A DNA stretch of 64,000 bases from Rhodocyclaceae bacterium (GTDB lineage: Bacteria > Pseudomonadota > Gammaproteobacteria > Burkholderiales > Rhodocyclaceae): contig JAHDYG010000006.1 of NCBI GenBank assembly GCA_023383815.1, positions 25,061 through 89,060 of the forward strand, given 5' to 3'. This document shows, piece by piece, positions 44,782 through 53,225 of the stretch. The notes beneath the pieces are model-generated. The model worked only from the letters and a program-made list of their open reading frames with translations. It had not been told where the DNA came from and ran no database searches. How positions within the stretch are numbered: the first letter of the stretch is position 1; each line of letters begins with the position of its first letter. Position numbers and translations under genes: made by a program.

Positions 44782-45918
44782 TCAAAGGCGCTGGAAGCGG
44801 CCTCCGGCCGCTCGGCTGACATGGCCGTCGAGTTCCAGTGCAAGCAGGATGGCGTAGAGCGCTTCGACCGTCAAGCCGGAACGGATCGCAAGGGTGTCGA
44901 TATCGACAGGGTCGTGGCCCATCTCCTGCAGCAGCTTTGCCTCCTCGTCTTCGAGGCTGCGCAGGGAGGCGCCGCGCGCTGCTGGAGGGTCCGGATGCTC
45001 GTGCCGCGCACCCGTGCGGATGCGTGTCGTTGCCTCCGGGGTGGCTGCGCTTTGCCCCCAGCGCAGTTCCTCGAGAATGTCCTCGGCCGTCTCGACCAGT
45101 TTCGCCCCTTCCCGAATGAGGCGGTGGCAGCCACGTGCAAGTGGAGAGTGAATCGAACCGGGGATCGCAAAAACCTCCCGGCCGGCCTCGTTGGCGAGCC
45201 GGGCGGTGATCAGAGAACCACTGTTCACCGCGGCTTCGACCACGAGTACTCCGCGGCACAACCCTGCAATGATGCGGTTGCGCCGGGGAAAATGGTGGGC
45301 GTGTGGCGGCGCACCGAGTGGAAACTCGCTGACGATTGCGCCTTGCTCGGCGATCGCGTGTGCAATCTCGCGATTGCGTGCCGGATACACCCGGTCGGCG
45401 CCGGTGCCGATGACTGCGATGGTCTTCCCCTGTACCGCAAGCGCCCCGCGGTGCGCCGCGGCATCGATTCCGAGGGCGAGCCCGCTGACGACGGTGAGCC
45501 CGGTGCTTGCAAGCACGCGCGCGAAGGCGTCGGCATTGGCAACGCCCTGCGGGGTGGCCGAGCGGGCGCCGACGATCGCCAGTGCGGCGCACTCGAGCAC
45601 CGCCACGTCACCCTTGACGTACAGCAGGACCGGAGGATCTGGCGCATCGAGGAGTGCGGCCGGGTAAGCCGGATCGCCCAGCGTCAGGATGGCGTTTCCG
45701 GGTCGGGTGAGCCATTCGAGCGTCGCATCGATCCGGGCCTGATCGGGCGCGCCGAGCAGGGAGCTTGCGAGCGAGGCCCCGACGACCCTGGCCAGCGCTT
45801 GGTGATCGGCCGTAAAGATCCTGTCCGGCAGTCCGAAAGCCGCCAGCAGTGCGCGCTGCGCAGCTGGCCCCGCGCCCGGGTGCAGCGTCAGCCGCAACCA
45901 CCCGGCGATTTCTTCCAT
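44782..45918 (-). CDS. dprA: DNA processing protein DprA
   Basis: A 378-residue DprA/Smf protein. It loads RecA on incoming single-stranded DNA during natural transformation. The Rossmann-like core is evident: ALAIVGARSATPQG, SGLALGIDAAAHRGAL, FPRRNRIIAGLC and VVEAAVNSGSLITARLANEAGREVFAIPG. A C-terminal winged-helix-like domain (EALYAILLALELDGHVSRAAGGRFQ) is present. It sits between the LysM gene and smg, all on the minus strand, in the conserved dprA-smg-topB neighbourhood opposite def-fmt. Confidence 0.9.
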   Translation of the reverse strand: MEEIAGWLRLTLHPGAGPAAQRALLAAFGLPDRIFTADHQALARVVGASLASSLLGAPDQARIDATLEWLTRPGNAILTLGDPAYPAALLDAPDPPVLLYVKGDVAVLECAALAIVGARSATPQGVANADAFARVLASTGLTVVSGLALGIDAAAHRGALAVQGKTIAVIGTGADRVYPARNREIAHAIAEQGAIVSEFPLGAPPHAHHFPRRNRIIAGLCRGVLVVEAAVNSGSLITARLANEAGREVFAIPGSIHSPLARGCHRLIREGAKLVETAEDILEELRWGQSAATPEATTRIRTGARHEHPDPPAARGASLRSLEDEEAKLLQEMGHDPVDIDTLAIRSGLTVEALYAILLALELDGHVSRAAGGRFQRL

Positions 45919-45928
45919 CGGGCGCGGT

Positions 45929-46957
45929 TCAGGGGGTGCGAAGACTGTCGCCGATCTTGACCGGGCCGTCGGTGTCCATCACAAGGGCGTAGGCGACGCT
46001 GTCGAAAACACGGAAGATCAGCACGAGACCGAAACGCTGCTCGGGCAGGTCGAAGCGCTCCGTATTCTCTTCTTCATCCTTATATACCGTCGAGCCGCGC
46101 GTGCGGTGCAGCGCCAGAACGTGTCCTTCCTCCAGTCCGTCGCGCTCGCCGATGTTCATCGAGATCACGTGGTGACGACCCGTCTCCGATACCCCACGGT
46201 AGATGCCCGCCACGTGTCCGGAGACCTCGACCTCGGGCGCGTGTGGCACGTATGCGAACACGCGCGGGCGCTCGCTGGGCACGAGCCGGTCACCGGTCTT
46301 GATCTCCTCGACCGAGGACAGGATCTGCAGCGTGGTCGGGTTTCCTGCCTGGACGACCCGCGCCGAACCGAGCGACTCCGCCTCGTAACCCAGGATCTGG
46401 CCGGTGACCGGGTCCGGCAGCGGTTTGGTATTGCGAAAGATCTGCCACACCTCATGCTCGTCCGAGACGTCCTTCGCAAAGACGTTGTCGCCCTGTCCGG
46501 TCAGCACGCGTCCGATTTCGGTCGCGACGATGGTGCCGGCCTCGACCATGCGCGGATCGTCGGAAATCAGCGGATGGGTGAGGAAGGGCTCGATTGCACG
46601 CATCGGGATGGTCGGGATGAACGTCCCGACCGGTTCGCTGTAAATCTGCGGCGACAGGCGCTGATCGCCGCTGATGCGCTGGCCGATCATCAGGTACGGC
46701 CCACTGCGGTCCAGCAGGATCACCTGCCCGGGATAGATCAGGTGCGGATTGTTGATCTGTTCGCGGTTCATCCGCCAGACTTCCGGCCAGCGCCACGGCT
46801 GCTTCAGGAAACGGGCGGAGATGTCCCACAGGGTGTCGCCGCGCACCACGGTGTAGGTATCCGGTGCGTCCTCGGCCAGTGCGACCGGCTGCGCCAGGGC
46901 TGGACCGCCGAACAGGAACGCTGCGCTCAGGATCAGAGGGAATATAATGCGGATCAT
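45929..46957 (-). CDS. Secreted LysM-domain protein
   Basis: A 342-residue exported protein. A signal peptide (MIRIIFPLILSAAFLFGGPALA) is followed by one LysM domain at about residues 32-80 (YTVVRGDTLWDISARFLKQPW; INNPHLIYPGQVI), which should bind peptidoglycan. The remaining 260 residues are a conserved region of unknown function in betaproteobacteria (RGVSETGRHHVISMNIGERDGLEEGHVLAL). It is usually next to dprA and divergent from def, as here. I use the ATG at 46957 because it starts the signal peptide; the ORF track adds 16 charged residues. Confidence 0.85.
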   Translation of the reverse strand: MIRIIFPLILSAAFLFGGPALAQPVALAEDAPDTYTVVRGDTLWDISARFLKQPWRWPEVWRMNREQINNPHLIYPGQVILLDRSGPYLMIGQRISGDQRLSPQIYSEPVGTFIPTIPMRAIEPFLTHPLISDDPRMVEAGTIVATEIGRVLTGQGDNVFAKDVSDEHEVWQIFRNTKPLPDPVTGQILGYEAESLGSARVVQAGNPTTLQILSSVEEIKTGDRLVPSERPRVFAYVPHAPEVEVSGHVAGIYRGVSETGRHHVISMNIGERDGLEEGHVLALHRTRGSTVYKDEEENTERFDLPEQRFGLVLIFRVFDSVAYALVMDTDGPVKIGDSLRTP

Positions 46958-47136
46958 CGCTCGCTTCCGATTGGAGCAGACCGGATCTTCCCTTCGCCGG
47001 AACAACAGGCCCGGTCCCGGGATCCAATCCGCAGTCTACATTCAGGTGTCACGTGCCGGCGTCACGAACGCTTTCCTCCGGCATGCCAAAGCACTTGAAA
47101 TTCTGCACGTAAAGACCTAACCCGGCAAGCTTTCAT

Positions 47137-47640
47137 ATGGCTCTCCTCCCAATTCTTCGCTACCCCGATCCACGCCTTCATATTCGCGCCACGCCGGTCG
47201 CTGCCGTTGACGACCGGATCCGGCGGCTCGTTTCGGACATGGCCGAGACCATGTACGAAGCACCGGGCATCGGACTCGCGGCCACCCAGGTGGACGTACA
47301 CCAGCGCGTCGTCGTGATCGACGTGTCGGAAGACAAATCCGCCCTGCAGGTTTTCATCAATCCGGAGATCATCGAGCGGGAAGGCGAGCAGGTGTGCGAG
47401 GAAGGCTGCCTGTCCGTGCCGGGGATCTACGAGAAGGTGGCGCGTGCCGAGCGGGTTCGCGTGCGCGCGCTGGATGTCGAGGGCAAGCCGTTCGAACTGG
47501 CCGCCGAGGGCTTGCTGGCAGTGTGTATCCAGCACGAGATCGACCACCTCGACGGCAAGGTTTTCGTCGAGTACCTGTCGAACCTGAAGCTCAACCGTAT
47601 CCGGACCAAGCTCGCCAAGAAGGCGCGGATCACGGCGTGA
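47137..47640 (+). CDS. def: Peptide deformylase
   Basis: A 167-residue metalloenzyme that removes the formyl group from nascent proteins. All three family motifs are present: GIGLAATQ at 44-51, EGCLS at 89-93 with metal ligand C91, and QHEIDH at 132-137 with H133, E134 and H137. The length is standard. It is the first gene of a def-fmt pair; its stop TGA overlaps the GTG start of fmt. Confidence 0.95.
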   Translation: MALLPILRYPDPRLHIRATPVAAVDDRIRRLVSDMAETMYEAPGIGLAATQVDVHQRVVVIDVSEDKSALQVFINPEIIEREGEQVCEEGCLSVPGIYEKVARAERVRVRALDVEGKPFELAAEGLLAVCIQHEIDHLDGKVFVEYLSNLKLNRIRTKLAKKARITA

Positions 47641-48596
47641 CGAGTCCGGCTACGTTCAGGGTCGCCTTCGCTGGCACGCCGGAGTTTGCCGCGCGGGCGC
47701 TGGAGGCGATCATCGCCGCGGGGTTCGAGATTCCGCTCGTGCTCACGCAGCCGGACCGTCCGGCAGGGCGCGGCATGAAACTCCAGCCCGGGCCGGTCAA
47801 GCTGTGCGCGCAGCGCCATGGCATTGCGGTGGATCAACCGGAGCGGCTGCGGACCGAAGACCAGCGCGCCGCGCTGCGTGCATGCGCACCCGATGTATTG
47901 GTGGTCGCGGCCTATGGCCTCATCCTGCCGCGCGAAGTGCTCGAGCTGCCGCGCCTGGGCTGCCTCAACATCCATGCATCGCTGCTGCCGCGCTGGCGCG
48001 GGGCGGCTCCGATCCATCGTGCGATCGAAGCGGGCGACCGCGAGTCGGGCATCACGATCATGCAGATGGACGAAGGGCTCGATACCGGACCGATGCTCTT
48101 GGCGCGCGCACTTCCGATCGCACCCGGCGACACCACCGGCAGCCTGCATGACAGGCTGGCCGGGCTCGGCGCGCAGATGATCGTCGAGGCGCTCGCGGCA
48201 CTGCGGAACGGGCCGCTGCTGGCGGTGCCGCAGCCAACCAAAGGCGTGACCTACGCATCGAAGATCGGCCGCGCCGAGTCGGCCATCGACTGGCGCCGCC
48301 GCGCGGACGAGATCGACCGGCAGGTGCGCGCCTTCAATCCCTATCCGGTCGCGACTGCACGGCTGGGTGGTACGCCGCTCAAGATCTGGCGCGCCGAAGT
48401 GCTCGACGGGGCACGGGGTCTTCCTGGAGAGGTGCTGGAGGTGGGCGCGAGCGGCATCGTCGTCGCGTGCGGCCAGGGGGCGTTGCGTTTGCTGGAGTTG
48501 CAGCGCCCGGGCAGCCGCCGCATGGCAGCAGGGGAATTCCTGCGCGGGTTCGCGGTCGACCGCGGCATGCAGATGGAAGGTCAGGACGGCGCGTGA
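47637..48596 (+). CDS. fmt: Methionyl-tRNA formyltransferase
   Basis: A 319-residue enzyme that formylates initiator Met-tRNA. The N-terminal transferase domain shows [28 protein letters not shown] and the catalytic [16 protein letters not shown] with DTGPMLL. The C-terminal OB-like domain contains [13 protein letters not shown]. The start is GTG at 47637 overlapping the def stop (GTGA), indicating translational coupling; the ORF track begins inside def. Confidence 0.95.
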   Translation: MTSPATFRVAFAGTPEFAARALEAIIAAGFEIPLVLTQPDRPAGRGMKLQPGPVKLCAQRHGIAVDQPERLRTEDQRAALRACAPDVLVVAAYGLILPREVLELPRLGCLNIHASLLPRWRGAAPIHRAIEAGDRESGITIMQMDEGLDTGPMLLARALPIAPGDTTGSLHDRLAGLGAQMIVEALAALRNGPLLAVPQPTKGVTYASKIGRAESAIDWRRRADEIDRQVRAFNPYPVATARLGGTPLKIWRAEVLDGARGLPGEVLEVGASGIVVACGQGALRLLELQRPGSRRMAAGEFLRGFAVDRGMQMEGQDGA

Positions 48597-48607
48597 CGCA
48601 GCGCGCA

Positions 48608-48636
48608 CTTGAATCCAGACCTGGGCGGCACCATCT
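48608..48636 (+). promoter_or_regulatory. Heat-shock (sigma32) promoter for htpX
   Basis: CTTGAA (48608-48613) and CACCATCT (48629-48636) are spaced by 15 bases. The -35 matches the sigma32 consensus core exactly and the -10 differs from CCCCATNT at one position. The htpX ATG is 40 bases downstream. Heat-shock control of htpX is known in E. coli, which strengthens the call. Confidence 0.65.
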
Positions 48637-48675
48637 GTGGGACGTGTCGGAAGACTTTGGAAAGGAATGCGGAAG

Positions 48676-49521
48676 ATGTTCGGTAACTGGATCAAGACCT
48701 CGATCCTGATGGCAGGCATCGTCGCGCTCTTCGGCGCGGTCGGTGCGATGATCGGCGGGCGCGATGGAATGCTGCTCGCATTGCTGTTCGGCGGCGGGAT
48801 GAACCTGTGGGCCTACTGGTTCTCGGACAAGATGGTGCTGCGGATGTACAAGGCCCGCGAAGTCGATCCGGCGTCCTCGCCTTATCTGTACAACATGGTG
48901 CGTGAGCTGGCGCAGCGCGCCGAACTGCCGATGCCCAAGGTCTATCTGATTGACGAAGCGCAACCGAATGCGTTCGCGACCGGGCGCAATCCCGACAATG
49001 CGGCGGTTGCCGCGACCACCGGCATCCTGCGGCTCCTGTCGGAGCGCGAACTGCGCGGCGTCATGGCGCATGAGCTCGCACATGTGAAGAACCGCGACAT
49101 CCTGATTTCGACGATCTCGGCGACCGTTGCCGGAGCGATCTCGATGCTGGCGCAGTTCGGCATGTTCTTCGGCGGGCGCGGAGAAGATCGTCCGCATCCG
49201 GTGCTCGGCCTGCTGATGATGATCCTTGCTCCGATTGCCGCGATGATCATCCAGATGGCGATCTCGCGCACCCGTGAGTTCGGGGCTGACCGCGGCGGTG
49301 CAGAGATTTCGGGCGATCCCGAGGCGCTCGCGAGTGCGCTGGCAAAGATCGAAGCCTATGCGAAGGGGCTGCCGATGCACGCGGCCGAAGAGCACCCCGA
49401 GACCGCGCAGATGATGATCATGAATCCGCTTTCCGGTGGTGGCCTGCGCGGCCTCTTTTCGACCCACCCGGCCACGCAGGAGCGCATCGCACGGCTGCGC
49501 GCGATGGCGATGGGGCGCTGA
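48676..49521 (+). CDS. htpX: Membrane zinc metalloprotease HtpX
   Basis: A 281-residue M48-family protease of the inner membrane that degrades damaged membrane proteins. Two N-terminal membrane helices (about 7-47) precede the zinc motif HELAH at 132-136. A hydrophobic hairpin ([33 protein letters not shown]) and the third-ligand region [17 protein letters not shown] follow. The start is the ATG at 48676, nine bases after AAAGGA; the ORF track begins at an unsupported upstream GTG. Confidence 0.93.
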   Translation: MFGNWIKTSILMAGIVALFGAVGAMIGGRDGMLLALLFGGGMNLWAYWFSDKMVLRMYKAREVDPASSPYLYNMVRELAQRAELPMPKVYLIDEAQPNAFATGRNPDNAAVAATTGILRLLSERELRGVMAHELAHVKNRDILISTISATVAGAISMLAQFGMFFGGRGEDRPHPVLGLLMMILAPIAAMIIQMAISRTREFGADRGGAEISGDPEALASALAKIEAYAKGLPMHAAEEHPETAQMMIMNPLSGGGLRGLFSTHPATQERIARLRAMAMGR

Positions 49522-49625
49522 GCGAGAATGCGGTCGGACACTGGACCTGGAAGGGGTCGGGCCAGGCGCGGTGTCTGAGCAGACCTGTTTCGAGCCGGGG
49601 GTTGCTGCGCCGTCGCGTGGCAGAC

Positions 49626-49634
49626 TGATAGAAT
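49626..49634 (+). promoter_or_regulatory. Extended -10 promoter candidate
   Basis: TGATAGAAT has the TGn extension and a TAGAAT hexamer 42 bases before the start of the unknown secreted protein gene. No good -35 is seen, which is allowed for extended -10 promoters. Confidence 0.3.
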
Positions 49635-49675
49635 CCGCACGAGCTGTATGCCGCAGCGCCCCTCGGAGAACAGGA

Positions 49676-50308
49676 ATGAAGGCGCGGATCCTCAAAGTCA
49701 TTTTTCTGCTCGCAGTGCCGGGAGCAGGCGCGTTCGCGCAGAACACTCCTGCGCCCTATGCCTATAACGTCACCGTGACGGTGACCGCGCCATCCGGCTC
49801 GGCCGGCACCGGCTTGCCGAAGACCCAGCCGACCAACACGCGCTTCTCACCCTGCTCGTTGGCCAGCGCACTCGATCAACTCACCCTGACTGTGAAGTAC
49901 GATGCTGGCAAGACGTCCGAGAACAAGCGCGACGTCTACGTTTTCTTCCATAAACCCGACGCGGTCGGAACGGCCAAGGATCCGAAGTTCTTCAGTGTTA
50001 CCAAGCGCAGCACCGCGGTGCCCTACCTGATCACCGCGCGCACGGATCAGGCTGCGCTGACGACCAACCGTACGATCGACCGCTACGTGACGGCCGCGAA
50101 CAATCTGGGCGGCGCGATCACCGAGGTCGTGCTGGGTGGCAATACGGTGCTCGAAGGCCTGCCGACCGGTACCTGGCAGGCAATCGCGATCATCGCCGAT
50201 TCGACCGAGGTCGATTTCGACGACCCGGGCACCTGGCTCGCATGGGATGTCGCGAGCTTCGTGCTCGGCAAACCCTGGCTCGGCAAGCGCAACACCGTCT
50301 GCCTTTGA
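49676..50308 (+). CDS. Secreted protein of unknown function
   Basis: I do not recognise this 210-residue protein. A signal peptide is clear (MKARILKVIFLLAVPGAGAFA, then QNTPAPYAYN). The mature part is rich in threonine and valine and looks beta-stranded (YNVTVTVTAPSGS; QLTLTVKYDAGK; RDVYVFFHKPDAVG). A linker-like segment near residues 40-58 (SAGTGLPKTQPTNT) precedes a cysteine; a second cysteine is the penultimate residue (NTVCL), so a disulfide closing the domain is possible. No membrane anchor, lipobox or catalytic motif is seen. It stands alone between htpX and tpx. The ATG has GGAGAACAGG upstream; the ORF track start inside htpX is wrong. Confidence 0.7.
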   Translation: MKARILKVIFLLAVPGAGAFAQNTPAPYAYNVTVTVTAPSGSAGTGLPKTQPTNTRFSPCSLASALDQLTLTVKYDAGKTSENKRDVYVFFHKPDAVGTAKDPKFFSVTKRSTAVPYLITARTDQAALTTNRTIDRYVTAANNLGGAITEVVLGGNTVLEGLPTGTWQAIAIIADSTEVDFDDPGTWLAWDVASFVLGKPWLGKRNTVCL

Positions 50309-50313
50309 CCGCG

Positions 50314-50348
50314 GCGCCGAACAGGCGCAATCTTTTGCCTGTCGGCGC
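50314..50348 (+). terminator. Bulged stem-loop between the unknown gene and tpx
   Basis: GCGCCGA-A-CAGGC and GCCTG-TCGGCGC form a 12-bp stem with one bulged A and the ten-base loop GCAATCTTTT. It begins five bases after the stop codon of the secreted protein gene and may terminate it. The T-tract is in the loop, not after the stem. Confidence 0.45.
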
Positions 50349-50395
50349 GTGCGCGCCGGACAAACCCCGACAACCCACAATAAGGAGAGATTCAG

Positions 50396-50896
50396 ATGAG
50401 CATGGTTACCCAGGGCGGCAAGCCCATCGAGGTATTGGGAACGTTTCCGCGGCCCGGTGAGCTCGCACCGCCGCTGTCGCTCGTCGGCGCCGATCTGGCC
50501 GATGTCACGCTGGAGACCTTTGCCGGCAAGCGCAAGGTGCTGAACATCGTTCCCAGTCTCGACACGCCGACGTGCGCCACGTCGGCGCGCAAGTTCAACG
50601 TCGAGGCCAACGCACTGCCGAACGCCGTCGTGCTGGTCATCTCGGCGGATCTGCCGTTTGCCTCGAAGCGTTTCTGCGAGACTGAGGGCCTCAAGAACGT
50701 CATTCCGCTGTCGACGATGCGCGGGCGCGAGTTCCTGCGCAACTACGGGGTCGAGATCGCGTCTGGCCCGATCGCAGGGCTTGCCGCGCGTGCGGTCGTG
50801 GTGCTCGACGAGAACAATCGCGTCCTGCACTCGGAACTCGTTCCCGAGATCAAGAGTGAACCCGACTACGCCGCAGTCATCGCCGCGCTGAAGTAA
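50396..50896 (+). CDS. tpx: Thiol peroxidase (Tpx-type peroxiredoxin)
   Basis: A 166-residue atypical 2-Cys peroxiredoxin that reduces hydrogen and alkyl peroxides with thioredoxin. The peroxidatic cysteine is C60 ([10 protein letters not shown]) and the resolving cysteine C94 (KRFCETEG), equivalent to C61 and C95 of E. coli Tpx. Length is standard. A TAAGGAGAG site precedes the ATG and a terminator hairpin follows. It is probably monocistronic. Confidence 0.95.
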   Translation: MSMVTQGGKPIEVLGTFPRPGELAPPLSLVGADLADVTLETFAGKRKVLNIVPSLDTPTCATSARKFNVEANALPNAVVLVISADLPFASKRFCETEGLKNVIPLSTMRGREFLRNYGVEIASGPIAGLAARAVVVLDENNRVLHSELVPEIKSEPDYAAVIAALK

Positions 50897-50911
50897 GGAT
50901 ATTTTTGCCGA

Positions 50912-50937
50912 CCGTCCCGCGCTGCGGGGCGGTTTCC
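50912..50937 (+). terminator. Rho-independent terminator of tpx
   Basis: CCGTCCCGC and GCGGGGCGG pair over nine positions (one G-T wobble) with a GCT loop, followed by TTTCC, 16 bases after the tpx stop. An ATTTTT run precedes the stem. Confidence 0.6.
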
Positions 50938-50964
50938 TGGGGGCGTCAGAACCGCTTCCGGATG

Positions 50965-51181
50965 CCGGGACTGTCTGCCAGCGGGCAACCGCCGGGCAGG
51001 CAGTCCCGGTTGCTGTTTGGATTGCGGCGCTGCGCTTCGTGCGTGGCGCCCGAAGACCGGACCCATGGAAGCCGATCTGCGTATCGGCTGTCCGGAGTGG
51101 AAGGGCTCGCTGAGCCTTCCCGCAAATGACCGCCCGGTCTTCGGATCGGGTCATCAAGCCCCGGCGGATTCCGCACCGGGG
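50965..51181 (+). ncRNA. Tandem stem-loop region, candidate structured RNA or leader
   Basis: The 312-base gap between tpx and the flavoprotein gene has no ORF. After the tpx terminator it contains six stem-loops in series. First, 50965-51009: 15-bp arms CCGGGACTGTCTGCC/GGCAGGCAGTCCCGG with one wobble, capped by an inner GCGG-GCAA-CCGC with a GNRA-type loop. Second, 51026-51050: a 10-bp stem GGCGCTGCGC/GCGTGGCGCC with two wobbles and a TTCGT loop. The others are 51070-51089 (AGCCGAT/ATCGGCT), 51099-51120 (GGAAGG/CCTTCC), 51126-51154 (ATGACC/GGTCAT) and 51159-51181 (CCCCGG/CCGGGG). The flavoprotein ATG follows 27 bases later. Strand and function are unknown. It could be a structured 5' leader or a separate small RNA. 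GC-rich DNA makes hairpins easily, so the call needs testing. Confidence 0.35.
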
Positions 51182-51208
51182 TGGCTATCTTGAATCGGGA
51201 GAATCGAC

Positions 51209-52582
51209 ATGAACGATCGGCACGACGCCTCGCGCAGGCGTTTCCTCGCGGCCGCGGGCAGTGCTGCCGCGGCTACTGCGGCCAGCCCGCTGCTCGCAAG
51301 CACACCCGGCCCTACCCCACCTTCCGCACTCCCGCCACTCGTCGGCCGTGCGACCGATACTTTGCTCGCGCGCGGCAAGACGCAACGCGTGGTCATCTGC
51401 GGGGGTGGCTGGGGAGGGGTGACGGCGGCGCGCTATCTGCGCCATCTCGCGCCGCAACTCGAGGTCGTCCTGCTCGAACGCAATCCGGTGTTCTTCTCCT
51501 GTCCGATGAGCAACAAGTGGCTCGTTGATATCGTCGATACCAACTACCTCACCAAGGATTACCTCTCGATTTCGGAGCAGCTTGGCTATCGCTTCATCCA
51601 GACCGAGATCCTGGAGATCGAACGCGAGCGCAAGCGCGTCGTCACCGCGGCCGGCGTGCTCGACTACGATTACCTGATCCTCTCACCCGGCATCCGTTAC
51701 CACTACGAGGCGTGGTTCGGCAACGACCGACGAGCCGCCGAAGCGGCCCGGGCGCGCTTTCCGGCCGCCTACATCCCGAACGCCGAACACTACCGCCTGA
51801 AGCAGTCGATCCACGATTTCCAGGGCGGCGACCTGGTGATGACGCTGCCTCCGCCGCCCCAGCGCTGCCCACCCAGCCCCTACGAACGAGCCTGCCTGAT
51901 TGCTGCCTTGTTCAAGGCGAAGAAGCTCAAGGCGCGGATCCTCATCCTCGATCACAAGGATGGCATCCGCCCGATCGGCCCAGGCTTCCGGGCCGCCTTC
52001 GAGGAGCTGTACAAGGATCAGATCACCTATGTGCCCAATGCCCACGTCCAGGAGGTCGACCCGTTCAACAAGCGCATCCGTACCGCGGCGGGTGAGTTCC
52101 GGTTCGACCACGCGATCCTGATGGCGCCGCACCAGGCCGGCGATCTCGCCTGGAAGGCCGGAGTCGTGCGCCCTTCCGGCCCGGGCCGCCCGGACGGCTG
52201 GGCCGACGTCGATCCGCTCTTCCTCAATGATCGCAAGGATCCGGATGTCTATGTGATCGGCGACGCGGTGGGGTTCGTCTCGCCGCAGTTCGCGTTCTAT
52301 CCGAAGGCCGGCCATGTGGCCAACCGCCATGCCCGCATCGTCGCCCGCTACATCGCGGAACGCGCCGCCGGCCGGGATCCTGCACACATCCTGCCGCATA
52401 ACCTGTGCTACATGATGGTCAACACCGAGCCGCAGGAGGGCATTTCGGTGCAGTTCGACTACAAGCTCAACGAGCAGGGCATCATCGAGCAGACCCAGGT
52501 CGACTACAACGAGCGTGCTTCGACAACGGTAGGCGATGATTTCGAGTGGGCGCGTGTCATCTACGGTGACATGTTCGGCTGA
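51209..52582 (+). CDS. Tat-exported FAD sulfide dehydrogenase-like protein (FccB/SoxF family)
   Basis: A 457-residue flavoprotein like the flavin subunit of flavocytochrome c sulfide dehydrogenase. The N-terminus has a twin-arginine signal (SRRRFLAAAGS), so the folded FAD protein goes to the periplasm. The FAD loop is VVICGGGWGGVTAARYL. Cysteines lie in FFSCPMSNKW, in QRCPPSPYERA and in NLCYMM; the last two correspond to the redox disulfide pair of FCSD. A C-terminal FCSD-type dimer/electron-transfer domain follows. Sulfide or a related sulfur compound is the likely substrate. The usual cytochrome partner is absent, and a cupredoxin gene lies 124 bases downstream. A GGGAGAA site precedes the ATG. 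Confidence 0.82.
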   Translation: MNDRHDASRRRFLAAAGSAAAATAASPLLASTPGPTPPSALPPLVGRATDTLLARGKTQRVVICGGGWGGVTAARYLRHLAPQLEVVLLERNPVFFSCPMSNKWLVDIVDTNYLTKDYLSISEQLGYRFIQTEILEIERERKRVVTAAGVLDYDYLILSPGIRYHYEAWFGNDRRAAEAARARFPAAYIPNAEHYRLKQSIHDFQGGDLVMTLPPPPQRCPPSPYERACLIAALFKAKKLKARILILDHKDGIRPIGPGFRAAFEELYKDQITYVPNAHVQEVDPFNKRIRTAAGEFRFDHAILMAPHQAGDLAWKAGVVRPSGPGRPDGWADVDPLFLNDRKDPDVYVIGDAVGFVSPQFAFYPKAGHVANRHARIVARYIAERAAGRDPAHILPHNLCYMMVNTEPQEGISVQFDYKLNEQGIIEQTQVDYNERASTTVGDDFEWARVIYGDMFG

Positions 52583-52706
52583 TTGCCCGGCGCAGATTCA
52601 AGCCCGTGAGTCATCGGGGAGATCGGGGTGGGGGAAGAACCCCCCGCGTTCGCTCTGGTCCACGAGACGGAAGCTCAACCCAATTCGTGATAGAGGAGAA
52701 TTCGCC

Positions 52707-53060
52707 ATGCATGCCCGCAGCCTCGCCACGCTCGTCATCGCCGCACTGCTTGCCAGTATGCCATTCGCAGGGCTGCAGGCCGGTGGCACCGCCGAGCCTG
52801 TCGTCATCCAGATCAAGGACTACCGCTTCATTCCGGACGAACTCACGGTCAAGGTCGGCACCACGGTGCGCTGGGAGAATGTCGAAAAGCGTCAGTTCCA
52901 CAGCGTGTATTTCGAGTCGCTCGGTGATCCAGTCCGTGACGATTTTTTCCCCGGTGAAGTGCGCGAGCGCACGTTCGAAAAACCAGGGACCTATCCTTAC
53001 ATCTGCGAACCTCACGACAGCTCACACAAGATGCGCGGGGTCATTCACGTCGTGGAGTGA
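52707..53060 (+). CDS. Periplasmic cupredoxin (plastocyanin-like)
   Basis: A 117-residue secreted blue-copper protein. A signal peptide (MHARSLATLVIAALLASMPFAGLQA) is followed by a cupredoxin fold: IKDYRFIPDELTVKVGTTVRWEN and PGTYPYICEPHDSSHKMRGVIHV. The copper ligands are H65, C100, H103 and M109 (pattern C-x2-H-x5-M). It is expected to carry single electrons in the periplasm. An AGAGGAGAA site fixes the ATG at 52707; the ORF track starts inside the flavoprotein gene. Its position suggests it accepts electrons from that flavoprotein, which is inference. Confidence 0.87.
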   Translation: MHARSLATLVIAALLASMPFAGLQAGGTAEPVVIQIKDYRFIPDELTVKVGTTVRWENVEKRQFHSVYFESLGDPVRDDFFPGEVRERTFEKPGTYPYICEPHDSSHKMRGVIHVVE

Positions 53061-53225
53061 CGGCGCGACTCTGGGCGCTTCTGCGCCCAGTGGATCACGA
53101 TCGCAGACGCGATCGTTCTCGCGCGTGCGCGTCGAATTGCCGATCGATGCGATTTGATCGGTTGCGGGATTGCGGTACCCTGACACCCACAGTTGCAGCG
53201 TGCGACTGTTCAAGGGGGGCTCCGG

